Source: Lunularia cruciata
Lineage: Eukaryota > Streptophyta > Marchantiopsida > Lunulariales > Lunulariaceae
Length of the DNA: 64,000 bases
NCBI GenBank assembly: GCA_948567375.1
Contig: OX419759.1
Span: forward strand, 40,897,493 to 40,961,492
Direction of reading: 5' to 3'
A program made the position numbers and the translations under genes. The notes below the pieces were generated by a model that saw nothing but the letters and a program-made list of their open reading frames with translations, made no database searches and was not told the origin of the DNA. Numbering within the stretch: position 1 is the first letter of the stretch; each line of letters begins with the position of its first letter. Shown here piece after piece: positions 54,991 to 64,000 of this stretch.

Positions 54991-55529
54991 TCATCCATTA
55001 CTCCCTTGAAAATATTTGGTTGTGATACCTACAAATTCATTCACAAGATATCATACAAGAAATTGGATGCAAAGAGTGAAAAGCTTACATTTATTGGCTA
55101 TTTTCAACATGTGGCTACCCATTGACTGTGGGACTTGGTTGCTCAAAAGGTAAGCAAAAGTCAAAAGTAATATTCTATGAATGCCTACCTCATGCAAAAT
55201 TTTAAAGGATAATGCCTCTTGATCTCCAAATCTGACAATGTGAAGTAGCAAAGCAAACATAAGCAAAAAGTATCATAATGATGCATCATTTGAGTAGTCA
55301 AGGTTAAAAGCTAATGATCCTTATAAAGAATAAAAGGAAGATATTACTAGTACTCCAAAAACTCTTGAACTATGAAGTGATAAGAGGAATCTATTGATTG
55401 ATATATGCAATTAATTAAGGAAATCAAGCAGATTGGAAGAATAAAAATGACAACCTAACCATTTTGGAGTCTAGCATAGGCTTAAAAAGCAAAGAGTCAC
55501 AAGCTTGGTTTTGATATGTGACACTTTTT

Positions 55530-56500
55530 GTATTCATGATGTCTATGACTAGAGAATCCATGGATTTCTATGAGGCAAGCAATGCATAGTATTGGTAGCT
55601 TGCTATGAATGAAGAGTTCCAACCACACATGGAAGCTCATCAAGCTACAACTTGGGCACAAATCAAAAGGGTGTAAGTGGATGCTATAAGTTAAGCATAA
55701 GATGGATAGAGTAACTACTTGCTAGAAGGCAAGGTTGGTAGTGAAATGTTACTCACAAGTTACTAATATTGACTTTAACAATACCTACTTACCAACCATA
55801 AGGTTTGAGTTTATGCGGACTGTTTGTTCATTGCAATAGTGAAAGATATAGTGATAGTACAGTTTGATGTGAAGACTACCTTCATCCAATCCAAGTTGGA
55901 TAAGACTATCTATGCAAGAGCAAAGGCTATTTGAAGAATGGAGCAGAGAAGTTTGTCTACAATTAGTCTATTGTCTTATTATAATAGGCTATTTATGCCT
56001 AAAGCAATCATCTTATGTTTGAAATTTGAGGGTTATATGGTTGCTCAAGGAGTTTAAGGTTGTATCTACTACAATTGACCCATCTATCTTCTTGCAAAAT
56101 GAAGAGCTCAAGCTTCTAATTAGGAATTTTATGTACAATGCTCTTGTCTCCCTCATGATAGGAAGATAATTGAGGACATGATGAATTACCTCAACAAGCA
56201 TTTGGAGGTGACATTTGTTGATGTTGAGTACTATATTGATTTTAAGATCAAAGACTACATCCAAGAAGTAGCAAGATGTTTTGGCATAGTAAATGCTTAA
56301 CCAATCTCCACACCAAGAAATTTCCATGTTCCTTTTGGAGTAATAGAAGATATGTAGAAGAAAGGTATAAATGAAGTTCCATATCAAGAAGCAATTGGAT
56401 TTATGATATGTGCAATGATGTGAATCAGATTGGACATCATATATTCTATGAGTACATTGGCTAAATAAAACTTGAACTCTAATCATAAGCATTGGCATAA
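55530..56500 (+). pseudogene. Reverse transcriptase relic of copia 1
   Basis: WLAMNEEFQPHMEAHQATTW near 55,600 is the conserved start of copia RT (W..AM..E...L). VQFDVKTTFIQSKLDKTIYA at 55,860 contains the first catalytic Asp. The end near 56,400 (IGFMICAMM*IRLDIIYSMS) is the VGSLMYA-TRPDI region. The YVDD site is not readable. Confidence 0.7.
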
Positions 56501-56689
56501 TGTGAGGTAATTAACTTGGTAATAAAATTATATTGCAAATGATATGGTCTACCATGTTTTGCCTAATAGTCAACATACATTGGAGGGATATTGTTATTCT
56601 CACTCACAATGGATATGAACACAAGACAATCTTAGAAGAATCTTAGAAGGATATGTTTCCATGTTGAATGGTGTACCAACAGATTGGTC

Positions 56690-56850
56690 AAGCAAGAGGT
56701 AACTATCAATAGCAACATCTACACTAGAGATTGAATATATAGCCTTGTGCATTACTACAAAGCAATTGGTTTGGTTACAAAAACGTTGGTCGTTATTGAT
56801 TTCATGTAAACAACCCTATAGTTTTGGACATAGATAACAATGAAACAATA
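56690..56850 (+). pseudogene. RNase H relic of copia 1
   Basis: SIATSTLEIEYIALCITTKQLVWLQ matches the copia RNase H block (S.STAEAEY.A......WL). Adjacent DIDNNETIRLICN, the usual CDNQSAI region, leads into a local tandem duplication. Confidence 0.7.
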
Positions 56851-57143
56851 AGACTTATTTGTAATCTGAGTTCCATAAGCAAATTAATGATATTGCTAAA
56901 TAATTCCACTATGTTTGAAATGTACAAGAAGAATAAGAAGAAGAATTACTTCATATCTATTTGTCTATGATACAAAATTTTAAAGCATCTTTATTAAGAC
57001 TTATTTGCAGTCTGAGTTCCATAAGCTAATTAATGATATTGCTAAATAATTCCACTATTTTTGAAAGGTACAAGAAGAAGAAGAATTATTTCACGTCTAT
57101 TTGTCTATGATACAACAATTTAAAGAATCTTTATTAAGATTTT
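56850..57143 (+). repeat. Tandem duplication inside copia 1 RNase H
   Basis: Two copies of about 147 bp (56,850-56,996 and 56,997-57,143). TTATTTGTAATCTGAGTTCCATAAGC recurs as TTATTTGCAGTCTGAGTTCCATAAGC, differing by few bases, so the duplication is fairly recent compared with the element. Confidence 0.85.
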
Positions 57144-57220
57144 ACGTGTAGATAAGTTAAGACTACTAAAAACCAAATTGGACTTAAACTAGTTAGTGTC
57201 TAAACTTGGTATTTCAGGTG

Positions 57221-57757
57221 GAGTATTATGATTGTCATATTCTCTTGCCAAGTTTGACACATAACTCACAAAGAGTTGAATTACCGCATATGGAATTAGG
57301 GGTTTGATATAGTGCCACTATCTAGATATTGATTTAGGGTTTGAAAATTGGTACGTGAATAGGGTTGCCAATTTTGTAATGTTGCATTGTATAAATTTTG
57401 GACTCTTTCTTCTGGATTCTGGACCCATGTTGATTAAGTCAATGTTAGCCAACGGTTTTGCAGATTTTTATTTAAGCTTTGAATGTTTATCGAGAAGATT
57501 CATAATTACAAAGATTCTTGAGCTCATAAGTTTTCATTGTCTGAAATCAATTATGTTGAATAAGATATACATAGTTTTAGAGCTTTATCAATCTAACTTA
57601 ATGTCTATAGATTAAAATTATTGTTGTCTTCCTTCATTATAATTCTTTTGCTTGGACTCATGGTAAAATGCATACACTCCCTCAGTGCAATTTCATTGTG
57701 GAGAAGTAGAGTTAGCTAGAAAGTTAGCACCTTTCATTCACATTCATTTTGATGGTA
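57221..57757 (+). repeat. Probable 3' LTR remnant of copia 1
   Basis: Follows the polypurine-like AGGTGGAG. A plus-strand frame of 86 codons (57,355-57,615) crosses it but has no recognised feature. No matching 5' LTR was found, so the call rests on position. It ends where solo LTR B starts. Confidence 0.4.
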
Positions 57758-58449
57758 TGTAACACCCATTTGTGCATGTGTGTGGTATTGTGATATTTAG
57801 CTTGGTATTACAAGTACTTAAGAGATATTATTTATATAGAGATAAAGGATGGTTCTATATTAGTCATGGTTAGCTAAAGTTATTCATAGCTAAGATAGAG
57901 GGGACCTTACTTTAGAGGAAGTAGAAAAGATGAGCACCACTATTTTGGATTTTAGTGTGTTGACTTGGTATTATTCCTAGGTGTTTGGCTTTGAGGAAAG
58001 AGTTGAGAACTCTTGGGCCCGCAAGCCTTTTTGTTTTGGATTCTTCTTTAGTCCAAGGATAGCCCATGTGAAGGAATCCTTGACTTAGTGGTTGGGTCAA
58101 GATAAGACCACATGCTTAGGAGAATATGCCCATGTGAATGGATATTCCTTTCTACTTTTTGACTTTACTTGACTTTTAGTCTAGTAACTTGAGTTACTAC
58201 GGTAATTAGTAACTTTGGTACGTAACTATTTCACAAGTATATAAACAAGGGGTGAGGAGGTACTCATCATCCTTTCATTTGCAACTATCTCTCTCTCATT
58301 GAGTTCTCTAGTGAGCAATGTCTTGAGTCTTGGAGTGTTAGCCTTGGAGGAGTATGATGGAGTTGGGGTTCCTTGCCTTCTTAGTCCATGGTGCGCTACC
58401 ATAATAGCCATCAGAGGTTCATCCTGAGTGAGAGACAGGCCGGCTCACA
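57758..58449 (+). mobile_element. Solo LTR of element B family
   Basis: 692 bp, TGTAACACCC...GGCTCACA, matching 15,033-14,346 over its entire length. Flanks GGTA (57,754-57,757) and GGTC (58,450-58,453) could be a target duplication with one change; a perfect 5-bp one is not seen. The sense-strand TATA-like ACAAGTATATAAACAAGGGG is at 58,233. Confidence 0.88.
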
Positions 58450-58769
58450 GGTCAAAGTAGCAACATTGTTCCAAATAGTTTGTGAAATTGCTCAGTTATA
58501 ATGCTGGAAGAAAATGGTGCAGAAATGTTCTACATGTGATCAAACGTGTTCTTAGAATTTTATGTTTTCAACAAAGAGTACATGGCATTGTTTATAAATA
58601 ACTTAGTAGCTAGTATCATACATTCTGAGAATTGGAACTTCAAGCTTACTACCGATAAAATTTCAGAATCTGTGAATTTGTCTGTTAGCCGTTGTTTCAC
58701 AAGTATTTACATCACTTATTCAATCAATCACAAAATTAAACAACTCCTTCACACTTTACAGTCAACAAG
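58450..58769. other. Unassigned, may contain the 5' LTR start of copia 2
   Basis: AT-rich with an open frame (58,546-58,836) of no recognised type. The 3' LTR of copia 2 does not align here except in its last 90 bp. Confidence 0.35.
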
Positions 58770-58857
58770 AAGTGAGCCGAGTATCATGTGTTACCATGAT
58801 GAATATGTATTCTTTGATGAGTGTGGATATTCTTGATTGAGTGAAATAAAAACAAGT

Positions 58858-58871
58858 GATATCAGATCTAA
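58858..58871 (+). promoter_or_regulatory. Primer-binding site relic of copia 2
   Basis: TGATATCAGATC differs by two bases from TGGTATCAGAGC, the Met-initiator-tRNA complement, and follows the LTR end directly. Confidence 0.65.
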
Positions 58872-58908
58872 GTTAGATTGATTAGAGGGTAGTCGATCAA
58901 GATTCACA

Positions 58909-59660
58909 ATGACACAAAGGATATCAATCTCAAATGCAAAGTTTGTTGGTGATAAGTATGCTGGGAAGAACAATTTTGGGTTATGGTAATTGAGGATGAA
59001 GTACATGCTTGTAGAGCAAGGGTTACACAAAATGCTAGGCAAGAAACCAAAAGAAAAGACTGCTGAAGAATGGGAGGATGTAGATTTGAGGGCTATCAGC
59101 CCAATTTGACTGAATCTTGTTGATGAAGTCTTGTATAGTATAATGAACAAGGACTCAACATCAAAGTTGTGGTCAAATTTGGAGAGCTTGTGTATGACTA
59201 AGTCACTGAAAAATCTATTGTACCTAAAAAAAAACTCTATACATTATGGATGAAGGAGGGCCAAAGTATCATGGAGCATCTCAACGCTTTCAACAAAATC
59301 ATCTATGAGTTCATGAGTATAGAGGTTACCTTAGAAGAAGAAGATAAAGCATTGTTGTTAATGACTTCATTGCCTTCATCTTATGAGCATCTAGTCACAA
59401 CATTGTTGTGCATGAAGGATGACATAGCTTTTGAGGAAGTCATGTTGACTTTATTGTCAAATGAAATACATAAAAGACCTAATCAAGAGGATAGGAATCC
59501 TGATGCTTTGTTTATTAGAGGTAAAAAATGGATAGAGGACAGATCAAAGGTAGCTCTAGGTCAAATTCTAGATCAAGCAATATTGAAGCCAAGTGTTAGA
59601 TTTGTGGGAGAAAAGGGCATTTCAAGAAAGACTATACTGTTCAAAGGCTTTTGAGTGATA
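58909..59660 (+). pseudogene. Gag relic of copia 2
   Basis: A start-like ATG at 58,909 (MTQRISISNAKFVGDKYAGK), then KPKEKTAEEWEDVDLRAIS, LWSNLESLCMTKSLKN, and the 134-codon frame 59,250-59,654 with QSIMEHLNAFNKIIYEFMSI and LLMTSLPSSYEHLVTTLL. These are the standard copia gag blocks. The knuckle region near 59,600 is not readable (CWEKRAF-type relic). Stop after FGLW and two frame shifts. Confidence 0.8.
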
Positions 59661-59689
59661 GAGAGAAAAATCATTTCTCACAGCATGCA

Positions 59690-60230
59690 AGCATAGTAGA
59701 GTCTTCTAGATCAGTTGATGATGTTCTTTGTGTTACCTTAGATAGAGACCAATTAGAAGAGTTGTGGATACTTGATTTGGGTTGCTCTTACCACATGTGT
59801 TCAAAGGAAGATTGGTTTCATACATACTGATCAATAAATGGAGGATCCTTTTTATGGGGAATGATGTGGCTTGTAAAGCCATAAGGATTGGTACAATACA
59901 TACCAAAATGTTTGATGGTGTTACTAGAAGTTTCACTAATGTGCAACATGTCCCTAAGTTGCGAAAGAACTTGATCTTATTGGGTACGTTGGATAGGTTG
60001 GGAGAAGAATTAAGTGCTTACAATTGGATAATTGTAGAGAGTACACATCAAGAGATTTTGATCAGCTTTGCAAGAATGAAGGCATAGTACACTACTTTAC
60101 TATGCCTAGTACTCCTCTGCAAATTGGTGTAGCAGAACTGATGAATTGTACACTCTTGGAGAAGGTTGGAAGTATGTTAAGCAATGTTAGATTGAAAAAG
60201 AGCTTTTGGCAGAAGCTATAAACACAATGT
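59690..60230 (+). pseudogene. Protease plus partial integrase of copia 2
   Basis: LEELWILDLGCSYHMCSKED is the protease site with D-S-G as D-L-G. FTNVQHVPKLRKNLILLGTL is the end of protease. It then passes within about 30 codons to DNCREYTSRDFDQLCKNEGI, the integrase block around the second Asp. So the GAG-preintegrase module, the zinc module and the first catalytic Asp are deleted. VAELMNCTLLEKVGSMLSN follows, with a Glu-to-Met change at the catalytic Glu. Confidence 0.75.
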
Positions 60231-60640
60231 GTTATTTGATACATATTTCTCCATCCATTGTTTTTGAGTGTAAGATGCCAATGGAAAATTGGATAGGTTG
60301 GCCTTGTAAATTATTCTTCATTGAGAGTGTTGGGATGTAATGCTTACATTCATATCTAACAAGAAAAGAGGAAAAATTAGATCATAAATCTAAGAAATGC
60401 ATATTCTTAAGACATGAGACAAATCAAAAAGGATTTAGATTGTGGGATCCTATCAAAAGCTATCTTGTTATGAGGTTAGATGTAATATTTAATGAGAATA
60501 ATATGATGGAGAAGATTATTACATCTGAACTACACACAAAGATCACATTACATCTGATATTTTTCAAGTGAAAATTGAGGTAGAAGAGGAAGATATATTC
60601 TCTCCCTTAGATTCTCAAAGTGATCAGAAGAGAGAAGATA
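60231..60640 (+). pseudogene. Integrase C-terminal region of copia 2
   Basis: EEKLDHKSKKCIFLRHETNQ, KGFRLWDPIKSYLVMRLDVIF correspond to the conserved K.D.KS..C.FLGY...KGY.LWDP block. It ends in acidic residues before the RT spacer. Confidence 0.75.
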
Positions 60641-60769
60641 GGAAGTTATAGCATAACATAGGTATGATGTTGTAGATCAAAGACTGCCAAAGAGATATGA
60701 GCATTCTTTAGTAGCTTGTGCTCTTCTCATTGAAAATGGTGAGCCTAATATGTATGAAGAGCCAATGCA

Positions 60770-61830
60770 AAATCCAAAAAACCAAGATTGCACACTAGAA
60801 TGGAAGATGAGATGAAGTCTCTTGTTCAAAACTAAACCTGGAGACTTGAGAGAGAACTAGTAGACAAGAAGGCAATTTGTTGTTGATGAATATATTTGAA
60901 GAAAGAATACTTTTCAAAAATATATGGAAATCGATTCAAAGCAATGCTTGTAGCAAAAGGCTATAGCCAAAAAGAAGATATCAACTTCAATGAGGTATTT
61001 TCTCTAGTAATAAAGATCTCTTCAATTGGTGTATTGCTTGCAATACTTACTTTGCATAACTTAGAGTTAGATCAATTGTTACTTCTGCATTTCTACATGG
61101 AGAATTGGAGGAAGAGATTTACATGCATCAGCCAGATGGTTTTGTGGTATCAAGGGAGTAGAACCTAGTTTTTAGGTTACAGAAATCATTATATGGATCG
61201 CAACCTAGTCCAAGCCTATGGTATAAGAAGTTTGATGCTTTTATATTAAAGCAAGGTTATAACCACATTGAGTCTGCGTGTACATAAAGAAGGTGTATGG
61301 AACTAGCAATTTTGATTTTATTATCCTAGTATTGCACATGGATAATATGTTGATTGTTGTAGAGGATACAATTGAGGTGGAGAAATTAAAATACAATTGT
61401 GGAAGGAGTTTGAGATGAAAGATTTAGGCCCTTCTAAGAAGCTACTTGGAGTTGAAATCTAGAGTGATAGGAGAAGGGGAAAAAATTTATGTCACAAAGA
61501 AGGTATTTAGGAAAGCACCAGTATGTTTTGATATGGAGAGCACCAAACTTATGAGTGTTCCAATAATAAATCATTTCAAGATATCAATGGAGCAATGCAC
61601 ATCAAATGAGTAAGAGTTAATATTGGTGTCCAATATTCCTTATGCTAGTGTTGTAGGGAGTTTAATATATGTAATTGCCTATACTAGACTTGATATATCA
61701 TACACATTGAACACAATGAGCAAATATATGTCAAATCTAGGGAAGGAACATTGGGAAGTAGTGAAGTGTATACTTTGGTACTTGAAAATTAAAATAGATG
61801 TTGGCATTATATTTGATATGGAGCATGACT
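60770..61830 (+). pseudogene. Reverse transcriptase of copia 2
   Basis: RFKAMLVAKGYSQKEDINFN at 60,930 and VFSLVIKISSIGVLLAI match the copia RT fingers. ALDQLLLLHFYMENW covers the first Asp region (DV.TAFL.G lost). YGSQPSPSLWYKKFDAFILK at 61,195 and ILVLHMDNMLIV around 61,325 (YVDDMLI as HMDNM) come next. The end at 61,623 reads SNIPYASVVGSLIYVIAYTR, LDISYTLNTMSKYMSNLGKE. Multiple stops; the second catalytic Asp is Asn. Confidence 0.8.
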
Positions 61831-61839
61831 AAAGAATGA

Positions 61840-62295
61840 TTACATGTGGACTATGATTTTGTTAGAGGTTTAAACAAGAAAATATTCACAACCAGATTTG
61901 TGTTTACATTTGCTAATGGTCTAGTGAGTTGGAAGTCAACTCTTCAACTTGATGTTGCTCTTTCAATTATAGAGGTAGAGCATATGGTGACAATATAGGC
62001 ACATAAAGAAGTTGTATCCTACAAACATTAGTCAAGGATGTTGGACTTCTAGAAATGAACTTCAAGCTTTAGTGTGATAGCCAAAGTGCTATTCACTTGG
62101 CCAAGGATCAAGTGTTTCATTCTCTAATGAAGCATATCAACTTGAGGTACCATTTTATCAAGGAAGTTGTGACAAATGGAGAAGTCAATCTGCAAAAGAT
62201 TGGCATAGAGTTGAATGCAAGTGATATATTGACAAAGACTGTCTCAATTGAGAATTTCATGTTATGTATGAACTTGCTCAATGTACAATGTTGCT
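61840..62295 (+). pseudogene. RNase H of copia 2
   Basis: WKSTLQLDVALSIIEVEHMV near 61,930, then CDSQSAIHLAKDQVFHSLMK and HINLRYHFIKEVVTNGEVNL to the stop at 62,295. The last 66 codons are intact. Usual C-terminal end of copia Pol (DILTKTV). Confidence 0.8.
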
Positions 62296-62351
62296 GATTG
62301 AGATTGTATTGCTGAACACTCTTAGAAACTAGATAGAATACAAGCCAAGGT

Positions 62352-62415
62352 GGAGATGGTTGAATATGTCATGATATCGAGAGATAAACAGTAACTAGAT
62401 ATAATCGTAGAAACT

Positions 62416-62514
<99 letters not shown>

Positions 62515-62995
62515 TATAGATATATAGAAACTAGATCTACATAATCTATAGTAGTCATATCTTCTAGATTGCGGTTGTGACAACTAGGGTTTGAATTTAA
62601 ATTAGGTCATTGTGAGAAACTAAGATAGGATAATGAAGAAGAGGCCCTTAGAGAAAAATACTATGAAGAACTCATGAGAGTTCACTCATTCATTGTAGAG
62701 ATTTTTTCAAAGAGTTATCCGGAGGAACTTGATCACCGAGGGAACATCAGCGAATTGACGTAGTGAGAGTGTAGAAGCTTCAGTAAAGAAAGAATGAGAG
62801 TGTTCTTTATCTATGAGGGAATATCAGTGAACTGACATAGCCAGAGTGTAGAAGTTTCAATCAAGAAAGACTGATAGTGTCTGGCTGTGGACTCAAGTTC
62901 CAAGACAAGAAATGAACCACACATATCCTGAGTTATCACAATGAATATATTTCTTTGATGAGGGTGGATATTCCAGACTGCGTGAAGTTGGAACA
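62352..62995 (+). repeat. 3' LTR of copia 2
   Basis: Starts TGGTTGAATATGTC directly after the polypurine tract AAGGTGGAGA. It contains a (TA)n run (62,418-62,512) and a tandem pair of about 80 bp (62,735-62,812 and 62,813-62,890, GAGGGAACATCAGCGAATTGAC against GAGGGAATATCAGTGAACTGAC). The 5' LTR lacks these parts. Confidence 0.65.
62418..62512. repeat. (TA)n microsatellite in copia 2 LTR
   Basis: About 95 bp of alternating TA, the longest of three such runs in the window. Confidence 0.95.
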
Positions 62996-63202
62996 CAGCA
63001 TTTGAGAATCTACTTGTATTCAGTTTAGGGATCCTGAAATTTGGAATTGAAATCTCATCGATGACTGGATATTCCGCATGTGCAGGCAATAATCTCTCAA
63101 TCCCAACATCAATGCTGGATCTCTACAACCTAAAAGAACTCCATACTAACCAAGCACCTATTCGTAAATCAAGAACTTGGGTGAAGAAACTGAGGACATT
63201 AC

Positions 63203-63305
63203 CTGATTCTCTAGGTTTGTACTGAACAAAATTGGCAGCACCGATCTCCTAGGTCATTAAGCACGCAACCATAACCAAAGTTGCAAAAACGGATGTTGTC
63301 GACAT
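63203..63305 (-). pseudogene. Possible first exon of a host gene encoding a secreted protein
   Basis: On the minus strand, ATG at 63,305 starts MSTTSVFATLVMVACLMT, which has the short hydrophobic core of a signal peptide, then a TAG stop (63,251-63,249), then EIGAANFVQYKPRES in the same frame to a GTAATG splice-donor-like site at 63,202. A TATA box lies about 120 bp upstream at 63,428-63,435, giving a 5' leader of about 90 bases, and an acceptor-like TTTTAG at 63,130 could start exon 2. The stop makes a pseudogene likely, unless it is a sequence error. Family not recognised. Confidence 0.35.
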
Positions 63306-63427
63306 TGCAAGGAACCAGCATGAACCTTGTTGATTAGATCTGATTCCCTGCTTCACTATGACTTCCCTGTGGAGTTCTTGATCGTCCCTCTTTGCAAAGG
63401 CATCATACTGTTTGTGCATATTGCACA

Positions 63428-63435
63428 CTTATATA
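63428..63435 (-). promoter_or_regulatory. TATA box of the minus-strand candidate gene
   Basis: CCTATATAAG on the minus strand. Two ATGs at 63,419 and 63,406 are too close to it to be in the transcript, which supports the ATG at 63,305 as the start. Confidence 0.4.
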
Positions 63436-63439
63436 GGAA

Positions 63440-64000
63440 TCTCAATCCGAACTTTGTTAATAATACATGTATACATGCATCGATGAGATAAAGTTTTTAT
63501 CGTATCTGAATCACAACTTAATTTTGAATTACAATTTTCCATAATAATAATCACTAAACCAACTGGAATCTGAACTACGATTCAGATTGAGCAATAGCTG
63601 ATGATGATATCGATCATGCGTTAGCTTAATAGTCTACTTTTTCGACGTAACGATTTTGCATACTTGAAATAATATTTCTATCCGATAACTTTTGCCGGAT
63701 ATTCCAAGTCACATGTTTTATCCTGGTATCTTGCATATATGACGTTGGCATTTGTGTCTCAGAGGACCAAGGGTCACTGCTGTGCTTTTGTATCTCGTTA
63801 GTCAAATTTGCTTTCGATTAGATTTACGTGAATAAAGAACAACTGTTTAGAAGTTGTTATTCACAGAACATTGCATAAATACGGTCGCCGTTATCGATCT
63901 AAATATGAAAACTCACCATGTGGAGGTCCCATCAAATCATGCAGAAGTCACCGCCAGCGAGAGAGCTTTCTATCGTTATGATCGGAGCTCGGAGTTAATT
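63440..64000. other. Unassigned, possible upstream region of the minus-strand gene
   Basis: No element match and no long open frame. It becomes richer in GC toward the right end, as at the left end of the window, so it may be a host intergenic or promoter segment. Confidence 0.35.

Larger units (their letters stand above)
51960..57220 (+). mobile_element. Ty1/copia relic 1
   Basis: Domains in copia order (gag, protease, integrase, reverse transcriptase, RNase H), all very degraded. A polypurine-like AGGTGGAG is at 57,216-57,223. No recognisable 5' LTR. Frames are broken every 50-100 bp on average. Confidence 0.75.
58770..62995 (+). mobile_element. Ty1/copia relic 2
   Basis: The 5' LTR end (58,770-58,855) matches the 3' LTR end (62,905-62,995), with GAATATGTATTCTTTGATGAGTGTGGATATTC against GAATATATTTCTTTGATGAGGGTGGATATTC. 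It has a primer-site relic, gag, protease, part of integrase, RT, RNase H and a polypurine tract AAGCCAAGGTGGAGATGG at 62,342. Better preserved than copia 1 but still with many stops. Confidence 0.8.

Noticed and set aside
1-64000. Search for tRNA or rRNA genes
   Set aside because: No cloverleaf with B-box-like GGTTCGAATCC or conserved rRNA stretch was seen by eye.

Overview
The window looks like intergenic DNA from a large, repeat-rich plant nuclear genome. It is AT-rich, with almost no intact long reading frames, and is filled with degraded Ty3/gypsy and Ty1/copia LTR retrotransposons nested in one another. The chromodomain Ty3 element, the Met-initiator-tRNA-type primer site and the many solo LTRs fit a seed plant or fern with a bloated genome (gymnosperm or fern). 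The species cannot be named from sequence alone. There is no bacterial operon structure, CRISPR array, tRNA or rRNA gene.

Layout. 1-600: GC-richer, possibly a host exon. 600-3,175: several 5'-truncated copies of a non-LTR-like repeat, here family F, one split by a solo LTR (family E). 3,378-15,986: decayed Ty3 element A1, split by a reverse-strand Ty3 element B (7,730-15,033). 16,008-20,950: ancient chromovirus C1 split by three family E solo LTRs. 21,738-26,430: element D1, with a very long LTR and gag-pol relics. 26,900-34,900: the only stretch dominated by non-retroelement DNA. It holds a direct duplication of about 0.9 kb and a 4.7 kb imperfect palindrome, bounded on both sides by (TA)n runs, carrying repeated coding-like modules. 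34,938-50,050: a triple nest in which a D-type LTR is split by element A2, and A2 is split by chromovirus C2. 51,960-57,757: copia relic 1. 57,758-58,449: solo LTR of family B. 58,770-62,995: copia relic 2. 63,200-63,440: possible host first exon with TATA box on the minus strand.

How it works together. None of the elements looks autonomous now. The nesting gives a relative timeline: D before A before C2; F before E; C1 before E; A1 before B. Two features stand out. Element A2 ends its Pol region with a PHD-type zinc finger instead of a chromodomain. The LTRs of chromovirus C2 are packed with heat-shock-element arrays just upstream of a TATA box. All alignments were made by eye within the window, so boundaries without a stated target-site duplication (TSD) are approximate.
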